From the NCBI GenBank assembly GCA_001899005.1, contig MKUW01000021.1:1-64000 (forward strand): DNA of 64,000 nt, in the 5' to 3' direction. The DNA comes from Chloroflexi bacterium 44-23 (GTDB lineage Bacteria > Chloroflexota > Anaerolineae > Anaerolineales > Anaerolineaceae). Positions 49,701 through 57,269 of this stretch are shown in pieces; positions within the stretch are counted from its first letter, which is position 1, and each line of letters begins with the position of its first letter. The position numbers and the translations under genes were made by a program. The notes below the pieces were generated by a model, which saw only the letters and a program-made list of their open reading frames with translations, was not told the origin of the DNA and searched no databases.

Positions 49701-52700
49701 TGGTTTCCCTTCAAAAACCTCAATATTTTGACTCAGATCAGCAAGGGCAGATACGATTTCATCCTGTGTTGATTTTGAACGATAAATAACTAAACAAAAT
49801 CTCAGCCATTTGTGGAACCAAGAATCAGGTTGAATGGCTATTTCGGATTGTGCCAAGGATGATTGATCACCTTTGGCATCTGAATATGATATAGCCGAAA
49901 TCCAATAAGCTAATGACTTGTTATCGAATTGAATTCTGTCTGAAATAACTTTGGTGGTTAATCCATTGAGATCAAGAACATCATCAGGAAATAGTTTTGG
50001 ATCTACACCTTTTTCTAAGCAAAATAGCCATTCATCTGGTGGGAGGCCATCCAAAATCGAGTTTTCAGCATAGGCCTTAGCATCAGCCTCGTTATTACTG
50101 CTCAAAGCCAGTACAAGGTAACAAAAAGCTCTCGCTAAACTCTTTGGTAATAAATTGACCACCTCGATTAGCGCGTCAGGGCCATATAATTGGAGGATTG
50201 TCCAATTAATATCTATTGGGTGTACCGGGGGTTCATTTGATGAATTTAACAAATCACAACATAACTTTATTGATAGTTCTCGTCCACTTAACCGAAATCT
50301 GCCGGTCAGGCGAGCAATATTGATTACATCATTACTACCGTCGGCATATGTAGTATCTTTTTTTTGTAACTCTTTATCGTGGGCTTTTCGGTACTCAATC
50401 CAAGGTGGAATAACGCCTTCATCATCACAAGTTTTGCAAAGTACTAATCCTGACCGTGCTGGGAAAGTGCAGCGATTGTTAGATAAAAGACGTTCCGATA
50501 ATAACTTTGCACCAAACAAAGCCGAAAAGGATTTCCCGTAATTTTCAGCAATGGGGTAATCATCTAATCTCCACTTATAAAAATGATAAGCAGCGCGTGA
50601 TAACTCTATTAGCCGGGTGAGATCTGTCCACAATTTCTGGGTTGCAGCTATCTCTGCTGCTAAAGCGAGATTAGCTTGTACAGCATCCGCAGGTTGCCCA
50701 TAAGCAATCGAATTAATCACAAAATCATCATTTATTCTTGCGATAACCTCTTCTTTCCTACCTACTACAACAAGTAGTTTTAATAGGGAACGATAAGCTC
50801 TTGTATCTGAATAGAACCCACGACTATCCAACCAATTAGCGACAGGAATGAGGATGGCAGCAATATTAGCTTCTGGATCCGATTCCAGCCTCTGCCTCAT
50901 AAATCGCTGGAAGCTTTCATGATAGAGCCTTACTCCGCCAAGAGTTATATCTTCCGTCAGAACTGGTGATAAATGAGTAAGAATCTTGCTGATGTAGTGG
51001 CCGATATCAGGTTTAATTTGTTTTATTTCTGACGCTGCTAATGGAAAGTCCACAAGAGACAATAATTCGCCAATCCAAATAACCCCCGTATCTCTTGCTA
51101 ATCCATTTATTAGCCACTGATAATACGCGTCTAAATTTTGATCAAGTGCCGGAACAGCTGATAAGTATTCAGGAACATCAGATATATCCTTAGTATTTTC
51201 ACTATCACGAATGGAGAAAACCATCCTAACTAGATAAGCAGCATAAAGAGGATTGCCATCGGCTTTCTTTTTTATGACTTCTTGAACACGTTCATAATCA
51301 CTATCCAACCCTAAAACCGATAATATCTCCCTCAGCTCCATGCGATCAACAAGCTGACGCATTGAACCATCATTCCATTTCTGGACGATATATTCAGTGC
51401 CTAATGAAAGATATGAAGCTAAATGTGTGCCGGGTTGAGAACCCACAATAATAACAACACCAGGAGGGATTTGGAGAGCAGCCAATTCCTGAATTATCTC
51501 GGCAGCAAGTCCGGGCCGCACGGAACCGGGGAGGCGATCAGCATGATCTAACCCATCAACAATGATAGCTATTTTACTCCCCACATTTTGTCGATTTCTA
51601 TGAGTCAGTAATTTCTCTAATTCATGAGGTCCGGCCGAAAACCGTGGTACTACATCAGTTGAAAGCGATGGGTCTTTTTCAAGGAGTTGTGCAATAATAC
51701 TTCCGAAAATAGTGTCGATAGAATTTCTTTGAATTAAGTCCGGATCAAAAGCATCGATAAAACAATAATGTAACGCGGTAAGCCATCCATTTTCTGTTAA
51801 GTACGAATTTAGTTCATGTAAAAGCCATGATTTTCCCATTCCTGGCGAACCGGTAATCGCTATGCGCGAGTTTTGCTCTATAATCCTTGAGATTTCAATT
51901 AGGTGGTCATTCTGCGGAACAAGTCGATTCTCTGATATAGGGAAGTTTTCTTCTACCTTTCCATAGTCCACCCGTAAAGCCAAAGTTTCAATCACAGATT
52001 GTTGGTCTAAAGTATCACCATGAGCGCGAGCGATACTTGCAGCTTTAATTAAATGGGCAGCTGCATCAAATACATCACGGTTATGGTTTGGCCATAAACC
52101 TACCCCAATTTTTTCGTGTAGGACATTAAGGAGTATGTTATCCAAAGGACCTGGGATCCGTAGATCACCAGATGCTCTAGGGCAATTTGTCTCTATAGTG
52201 AACCGTTCACAAAACGCAAGAAAAACATCCCGTCCAAAAACATCTACATGAGGCCAAAGCGGTACTGTACTCTCGGGCCAAATCTTTTCCGGGATTAGTT
52301 TGTATCGCTCTGTTGCAAAACACGGAAGAAGAGGAGCTATTAATGGTGTTGTGAACAAATAAGGCGCCAATTCCGCTTCCGGAGAGTCATATGAAGTGAA
52401 GAGGCAATATGAATTGGCTGGATTTGGATCTTCGTAAAAACTACGGATAGCTTTATCAATACGAAATGATATTCGGTTTGTTGTGAAGTCGGATAGTAAT
52501 AGAGGGCGGTAATCGCTCTCATGTGATTTTATCTGAATTCGTGATCGTTCCTTGCCTGATAATTCGAGGTCATCAAAGCAGTCTTCAGCGATTACCTTCC
52601 GATCAACGGTAACTTTCACCCCCTCAAATTTAGGTAGCAAAATAGTTGCGAGAGCACATGCAGTTATGCAATCTTGATGGTTATACCCGAAGTGTGCTGC

Positions 52701-52715
52701 TGATAGTGAAGGCAT
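46743..52715 (-). CDS. Avs-like STAND NTPase with N-terminal Cap4/DUF4297-type nuclease
   Basis: 1,990 residues. Residues ~8-65 match the Cap4/DUF4297 endonuclease pattern: GYNHQDCITACALATILL, acidic D48-D49, then IQIK with Q61 and K63. The STAND NTPase has Walker A GSPGMGKS at 289-296 and Walker B IAIIVDGLDHAD at 382-393. The remaining ~1,500 residues are helical and repeat-like, as in sensor domains of Avs proteins, which recognise phage proteins and switch on the nuclease to stop infection. A CKTC pair (LVLCKTCDDEG) near residue 755 may bind zinc. It is the last gene of the minus-strand defence cluster, 233 bases after the 723-residue gene. The target and the exact Avs class cannot be told from sequence alone. 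Confidence 0.75.
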   Translation of the reverse strand: MPSLSAAHFGYNHQDCITACALATILLPKFEGVKVTVDRKVIAEDCFDDLELSGKERSRIQIKSHESDYRPLLLSDFTTNRISFRIDKAIRSFYEDPNPANSYCLFTSYDSPEAELAPYLFTTPLIAPLLPCFATERYKLIPEKIWPESTVPLWPHVDVFGRDVFLAFCERFTIETNCPRASGDLRIPGPLDNILLNVLHEKIGVGLWPNHNRDVFDAAAHLIKAASIARAHGDTLDQQSVIETLALRVDYGKVEENFPISENRLVPQNDHLIEISRIIEQNSRIAITGSPGMGKSWLLHELNSYLTENGWLTALHYCFIDAFDPDLIQRNSIDTIFGSIIAQLLEKDPSLSTDVVPRFSAGPHELEKLLTHRNRQNVGSKIAIIVDGLDHADRLPGSVRPGLAAEIIQELAALQIPPGVVIIVGSQPGTHLASYLSLGTEYIVQKWNDGSMRQLVDRMELREILSVLGLDSDYERVQEVIKKKADGNPLYAAYLVRMVFSIRDSENTKDISDVPEYLSAVPALDQNLDAYYQWLINGLARDTGVIWIGELLSLVDFPLAASEIKQIKPDIGHYISKILTHLSPVLTEDITLGGVRLYHESFQRFMRQRLESDPEANIAAILIPVANWLDSRGFYSDTRAYRSLLKLLVVVGRKEEVIARINDDFVINSIAYGQPADAVQANLALAAEIAATQKLWTDLTRLIELSRAAYHFYKWRLDDYPIAENYGKSFSALFGAKLLSERLLSNNRCTFPARSGLVLCKTCDDEGVIPPWIEYRKAHDKELQKKDTTYADGSNDVINIARLTGRFRLSGRELSIKLCCDLLNSSNEPPVHPIDINWTILQLYGPDALIEVVNLLPKSLARAFCYLVLALSSNNEADAKAYAENSILDGLPPDEWLFCLEKGVDPKLFPDDVLDLNGLTTKVISDRIQFDNKSLAYWISAISYSDAKGDQSSLAQSEIAIQPDSWFHKWLRFCLVIYRSKSTQDEIVSALADLSQNIEVFEGKPRACDLYELHDLIRRSFRKMLSFLDDKHWELALSALKDISVKTSTWLQSIRNGPLPLDELFELCISTANSEEKRRISATFGIELLNPKLRCSEVYDIHAIDQLILVRLLVFSGEKILAEKAWREACHFLFSYGERKDITVYELLDPLDKLASVDPVKVHRCLFDVQPIVEQVINHTDGRETSHAIHQWLDKAARIQPSGALTYLSQYGIDKLPNFAVLDHAIPYALEALFSQINPALLVAGWLAIGSEARSNINATLKCCEDLNNNVDLARTLWNVIVGCLDGDGFNVPDELPYLLVESANRLGIDAHYEKKVTTNEKGEEKTDAILKADLHENSEKIVFPILPKMATPVQITYCVRVWRDSGGVRGNSQRLSNMVGWRLIEMIEAGDEGSAESVLRQIAQDLPSWNAEQFFLDIAIGLERHGLSRLAAIANTYVYTKSRDGWRSFAGEKAINNFYKALELDPETTWSTLAIEVSERVASGGDNGVTAHLIELLIAGGLVDEAFSSWKAACNIISHRLPNTGPHDDIDIPYNYISNDAEKWLVSVIFSRINCCFLHEKRMAVAAAALSITTDRSSFASALRFALSSNTPISTQIILLQLVATYEPDPFEVTQIIKEDLILLLASPYSSLRSLAKRLLTRAEIPNEIQSPTALPILPEIPKNKQSSIEEWIGKERISRINRIWPEFGKQVAKYVDVLVNSDDLKREMQRTLHEIDPHNRGLYNPAWLPVDEEAERAVQTVGTTARSEFAKMGNFNYSVEQIVGDNLLQDVDITVRKMFSRIIRPWYLPRCSSQPEGCNEKELKYVPAGEYEGWVILAHSETEVQYEDDYEKSLVGEIRNYSGIQFASDWHSNEGLPLGYGNIETWQKKIDPSNVSVPFHGPLVGISVTRDMFGKIVILVPHPILQLVKNLFPGPFQHGFTLVDQNGNPFIVMKYWREKLIPSTNEAHQEPSIEGMILLAKSDVVKAVSNYSAEKARYFECSNHKQFK

Positions 52716-52812
52716 ATTATTTGGCGGTTTTTCTGAAATAGCTATAAGCCGATGGAGAATGGGGAAAACTAATGGGTAATGCGGGGCTTTGACTCAATTC
52801 ACTCTGGTGATT

Positions 52813-52834
52813 CTCAAAAAACCTTTTTTTTGAG
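52813..52834 (-). terminator. A/T-rich hairpin between the two defence genes
   Basis: CTCAAAAAA and TTTTTTGAG form a stem within the 233-base gap between the 723-residue gene and the STAND gene. On the minus strand it could end transcription or attenuate it. The rest of the gap shows nothing coding. Confidence 0.4.
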
Positions 52835-52948
52835 CATTATCCAAAACAAACAACTCTAGATTTCTATCAGGCATTATCGCATTACAGTCCTTTTTGAGTT
52901 ATAGCTCTGAGTTTGAAAGTCCATAAACCCATGGTAATCACAATAAGT

Positions 52949-55120
52949 CTATTCGATCGTAGCTTTTTCAATAGCTGCATCAATAATTCGGAACCAATCT
53001 TCTTCGTCAAGAATTACTAATGGATAACCAAATTGTCCAGAAACAAACTGAAAATCTTCTCTCACTTCATCATTGATTGTGTTGGGGATTGACACCCCAA
53101 TAATATCTAGATCTGCGCCTTGAATTGTTGCTAAATATGCAGAGTGACAATACTGTGTATAAAGTCCCTTGATTGAGGGTACCGACCTTCCAAGACCGCG
53201 AACTTTTGATCTCTCTCTGCTTTTTAGGTGGATCCCTATCCGTTTTTCTTCTCCAGTGTTTATCCATACATCTGGATATCGAATATCAGCTATCTCATGG
53301 CCATGATGAACGCCGTCAAACTCTTCATCAACAGCATAACCGAACAATCTGGAAAGACATAGATCATTACCAGCTTTTATCCTGGCCGTGGTTATTACTT
53401 CTCGCATGCAACCACTGCAAATTTCATTACTGGAGTGACGATTGTTTCGGGCGCACTTTTCTTTTATGCGCCAAAGTATCTGACCATATTGATTTTTTCT
53501 TTCATCAGAAATATTTCGTTGGTGAATATGTGCCCTAGTTTGCCACATTTGGAATTCGGATAAATGATATTCGTTGATTGCCACTCTATTTCTTGGGAGC
53601 AATCTTAAAACATGTCCAATGATTATAAAACTACCATCGAATTGTTGATTCTCCAATACGCCTAAAAACCTGTGGATTGCTTTTAGAAGCTGTACCCCGG
53701 GAAGAATCCTGATATCTGCCGAAAATGTCAGCTCAATATTGGCTCCACAGTCGCAGGGGAACAACTCATTATCTTGATATTGATGCTCATTAGGATGGGT
53801 GGAGCATTGAAAAATGAGCTGGTGATCTACAACAATAGGGGTTAGAGGAGAATTACAAACTGAACAGCGAGCGATATTATCCCCGCAATTTTCACAGTGA
53901 ATATTTAGTGCTGGAACAATGTCAAGGAAATGATATTGTTCAACCAGGGTCCTAACGAAAACAGGATCGAATTGAAATTCTGTAGTACGTGACCTTCGAG
54001 CTCCAATTATCGCTTTTATCAATTCCTCGAAATAATACCGTTGTTGAATTCTTAGTTTTTTTCTGCCAAGGGTTACAGGCACATGTCGATAGTACGCTAT
54101 AAACCCATTCGGATTAATATCAGCCTCCCTATTTAGTTCCTGTTCTGTTTTCTGGATTAAGTTGATAGAGAGAGCTAATAGGGAATCTTTTCGTAAGTGT
54201 GTTGGCGTCCATATACGGCCGTATTGACGTGATATTCCCATTCCACCTTGGACTAAATCGGGATGACTTGAATAAAAACCAAAAGTTTGCTGGCGGGATG
54301 GATCACCGGAAAGAGATCGATAGGATCTTAGTTCTCCTAAAGAAGGATCTGAAATTGTGAGAGACTGGGCATCAAAATTACCGATTGAATCATCGTCAAT
54401 ACGTGAAAAGGAGGCCGTCCTTGGATTTGCTCCTTCTGCTAAACGATCTAGCATTTCCTCGGAAAGATATGGAAGCTGCCAACTTATGGACAACAATGTT
54501 CTACAATAATAGAGAATTGGCTTAACTGCTTGGAAATCCGCACATAATAAAAGGGCATGCCTAAACTCTCTGCTATACCAGATAATTGCTTTTTCTAGAC
54601 TGTAAATAACATTTACTTCTCCAAAGTCTTCCGACTCCGGATCAGAAACCACATATTCAATTTTCTTTTCATAAACGAGAGGAATCTCTTGAAATGGTAT
54701 TTGTGTAACAACCTCTCTCGCAGGAGTAATGATGTAAACTGACCTTACTGTTCGATCCAAACCAAATTGAACCGCTGCCTCTTGCATCTGTTCTGCAAGT
54801 TTAGTAGTCGTCTCAAGAAGGTGCTGAAAATCTGGCCAGGAGTTAACCGACACCAGATAAAGTGTTGGGCTTGAAGATAATGGATAGTTCGCTTTTGTAT
54901 CTTCAAGAGCATTGTGTCCATTTTCCGTAGATTGTAGAACCTCCACTAATTGAATTTTTGAGAAATCATCAAGCCTACGCCTTAAGTCGGTTTCAGCCTG
55001 GATTTTTAACATTTCTCGAATTTGGTCGCCAGGAATATTCCGGATGACTAATTCAATGATTTCTCGTTTTGGGACAGGAGTTCCACCAATGGGCATATTT
55101 TTCCCTTGCTTTGCTTCCAT
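52949..55120 (-). CDS. Uncharacterised zinc-ribbon protein with possible PD-x-x-K nuclease end
   Basis: 723 residues; the ATG at codon 9 (55096) has AGGGA seven bases upstream and may be the true start. I know no family for the whole protein. Residues ~85-210 look like an alpha/beta domain (TLYLVSVNSWPDF ... HALLLCADF). A zinc ribbon has C409, C412, C419 and C422, with further Cys at 439, 456 and 458, and CSGC at 568-571. The C-terminus has PD at 616-617 followed by IHLK (K633), a spacing that fits a PD-(D/E)xK nuclease with His at the variable position. It follows brxL by 69 bases, on the same strand. A role in defence is inferred from position and the nuclease-like end. Confidence 0.6.
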   Translation of the reverse strand: MEAKQGKNMPIGGTPVPKREIIELVIRNIPGDQIREMLKIQAETDLRRRLDDFSKIQLVEVLQSTENGHNALEDTKANYPLSSSPTLYLVSVNSWPDFQHLLETTTKLAEQMQEAAVQFGLDRTVRSVYIITPAREVVTQIPFQEIPLVYEKKIEYVVSDPESEDFGEVNVIYSLEKAIIWYSREFRHALLLCADFQAVKPILYYCRTLLSISWQLPYLSEEMLDRLAEGANPRTASFSRIDDDSIGNFDAQSLTISDPSLGELRSYRSLSGDPSRQQTFGFYSSHPDLVQGGMGISRQYGRIWTPTHLRKDSLLALSINLIQKTEQELNREADINPNGFIAYYRHVPVTLGRKKLRIQQRYYFEELIKAIIGARRSRTTEFQFDPVFVRTLVEQYHFLDIVPALNIHCENCGDNIARCSVCNSPLTPIVVDHQLIFQCSTHPNEHQYQDNELFPCDCGANIELTFSADIRILPGVQLLKAIHRFLGVLENQQFDGSFIIIGHVLRLLPRNRVAINEYHLSEFQMWQTRAHIHQRNISDERKNQYGQILWRIKEKCARNNRHSSNEICSGCMREVITTARIKAGNDLCLSRLFGYAVDEEFDGVHHGHEIADIRYPDVWINTGEEKRIGIHLKSRERSKVRGLGRSVPSIKGLYTQYCHSAYLATIQGADLDIIGVSIPNTINDEVREDFQFVSGQFGYPLVILDEEDWFRIIDAAIEKATIE

Positions 55121-55188
55121 TAGCCATTCATAAGTATTTATTTGAGATGACCAACAGATTCATTTTCTCTTTCTCAGATATCTGTGAA

Positions 55189-57267
55189 TTAAACCTTGTA
55201 TATATCCACCTTCGTTTCCAAGCATTTCCTCAATGATAGATCATTGGCGCCGATTTCATTCCAGCTTTGGGGTTTCTGGTAGAAATCCAATCCTCGACCA
55301 ATTTTTACCACCCAGCCGTTATCCAGCCGAATTTCACGATCATGAATGTTTGGGTTAAAGTCAAAGTCGAAAACAATATCAACTTCGAGCAGGCTTTGTT
55401 TCAGGTCGCCTAGTTTCTGTTCAATCTCCAACTTCTGAGTTTCATCGTCATACCCAGTGATCAATTCGATGCGTTTGATGCCCGACAATTTGATAATAAC
55501 CTCACAAAAGCGAACAAGGTTCTGAATTTGGTGAGGCATACGAATGTAGGGGTCTTCAATCTCGATACTCTTTGAACCTGTAAAGTAGGGGCCAAAAATA
55601 GTCTCATAGCTATAGCCAGTATCACCATAAAAAATTGTGTAATGCTTTTCGCTTAGTTCTGGTTCTTTGGGTGAAACGATTTCTGGCTGGACCATTACTG
55701 CCACTTCTGAAGGCAGCTCGACCACAGTTCTAGTTTGAGCTTTCCTCGTTTTTGCTTCCGGATTCTCTTGTGCTCCTGAATTCAATGAACGCCGGAATGG
55801 ATGCTGTGTAGCAGTTGCGTTACGCGATTCCGGACAAAAAACCACGACTTCTTTTCCATCTGGGGCAAAATAGGACAGGTTAATCCGTGCAAACTCATCA
55901 TCAGGTTTGCGTTTGTTCATTTGTTCTTTTACACGCCGCCTAGCTTCAACTGCATAAGCTACATATTCGTCAAATTCTGAATCGCTGGGTGGACCATCGG
56001 GATGCAGTATTTTTAGAAAAGCACATACAGTCTTTTTGATGCCCTTTTCATCGCGGCCTTCGACATTCTGTCCCAATCGAATTCGCTTATTGACTTCCTC
56101 GTACCGATTGGTGTGAGAGAATTGATGATGAAATGCTTCCGCCAAATAATCCGTAATGAAACCATAATTTCCCGTCAGAAAATCACTGCTATTCTTCGGC
56201 ATTTCCCAACCGGGTAAATAGGCGGCAAACCGATCCATTATTGCCAGATCAAACTCTCTTGGCATGGGAATAAAAAGATCATGTTCAGTCGAATTGACTA
56301 ATTGTTCAATGGAATGATCGATATTCCCGTTGAATGCCAGGCTCGCGTCGGCAATCACTTCGGCTCCACGCGAGAAACGACCGTTTGCCATGAAATCTTT
56401 CATGATCTGGATGGTTGTGGAGTCTTTGATTTGGATGCCGGCGACCTCATCAAAGGCAACGGTATCCCAGAAACCAACCAGGCCGGTTCTTTTCCGGGCA
56501 TTGTTGTAGAACAATATTGGGGTTGTAGCCTGTCCGCCACTGACCAGGGTTGAATAGGGAGAAAATTCGCTAAAGAAGTACGATTTTCCAGTTCCCCTGG
56601 GACCTAGCTCGATAAAATTGTAGTTAGGTTCCACCAAACATGCCAATCGGAGCATAAAGTGGAATTTCAACCGCGTTGAGAGCTTCGTTGGCTCTAATCC
56701 GACAGAGCGTAAAACAATATCCAACCATTCATCTCTTGAAAACTTACTCCGACCTGCTGCATACCCATCGAAATCAAACCGGCTCAATTGAATTGGTCGC
56801 AAATCTTCAACATAGAACGTGTAATCGTCATCTTCAATTTCGTTGTATCCAATGGTAATTTCAGCCCAAATACCACCTTCTAACAGACGATCATTATCGC
56901 GATAAAATTTTTCATTGATAGCCACCCGCTGGGAATTAAAGTTTTCAAGGGCAGCCCAATGGCGCTTTTCTTTCTCAACATAGTTGACATGGACTTTATC
57001 AATAAAGCGGTGTTTTCCTTTGGTTGCGACCTTAGACTGAGCAGCGTTCGCTTCGTCTGCGCGCACATAGTTATCCTGAAGGGTTGCCAGGACAGCTTCC
57101 AATCCCTCCTGGATTTCTTTGGGATCTTCACTGGCGCAATACCGTGCCAATAGAAATTCCAATACAAACGTTGGGACATTCGTGCCCTTTTTGATACGAT
57201 GTAATAAATCTTTGCGGACAGCTTTACCTTCAAAAACCTCAAGAAGTTTCTCGTCTAATATATCCAT
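55189..57267 (-). CDS. brxL: BREX Lon-like ATPase/protease BrxL
   Basis: 692 residues, close to the usual BrxL length. AAA+ core: Walker A GPRGTGKS near residue 224, Walker B-type FDEVAG near 270, then the conserved SRGAEVIADASLAFNGN and PREFDLAIMDRFAAYLPGWEMPK. An acidic/low-complexity linker near 490-530 precedes the C-terminal Lon-like domain. BrxL is an AAA+ factor of type 1 BREX phage defence. It starts two bases after the pglZ stop, so the two are coupled. Confidence 0.9.
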   Translation of the reverse strand: MDILDEKLLEVFEGKAVRKDLLHRIKKGTNVPTFVLEFLLARYCASEDPKEIQEGLEAVLATLQDNYVRADEANAAQSKVATKGKHRFIDKVHVNYVEKEKRHWAALENFNSQRVAINEKFYRDNDRLLEGGIWAEITIGYNEIEDDDYTFYVEDLRPIQLSRFDFDGYAAGRSKFSRDEWLDIVLRSVGLEPTKLSTRLKFHFMLRLACLVEPNYNFIELGPRGTGKSYFFSEFSPYSTLVSGGQATTPILFYNNARKRTGLVGFWDTVAFDEVAGIQIKDSTTIQIMKDFMANGRFSRGAEVIADASLAFNGNIDHSIEQLVNSTEHDLFIPMPREFDLAIMDRFAAYLPGWEMPKNSSDFLTGNYGFITDYLAEAFHHQFSHTNRYEEVNKRIRLGQNVEGRDEKGIKKTVCAFLKILHPDGPPSDSEFDEYVAYAVEARRRVKEQMNKRKPDDEFARINLSYFAPDGKEVVVFCPESRNATATQHPFRRSLNSGAQENPEAKTRKAQTRTVVELPSEVAVMVQPEIVSPKEPELSEKHYTIFYGDTGYSYETIFGPYFTGSKSIEIEDPYIRMPHQIQNLVRFCEVIIKLSGIKRIELITGYDDETQKLEIEQKLGDLKQSLLEVDIVFDFDFNPNIHDREIRLDNGWVVKIGRGLDFYQKPQSWNEIGANDLSLRKCLETKVDIYKV

Positions 57268-57269
57268 AG

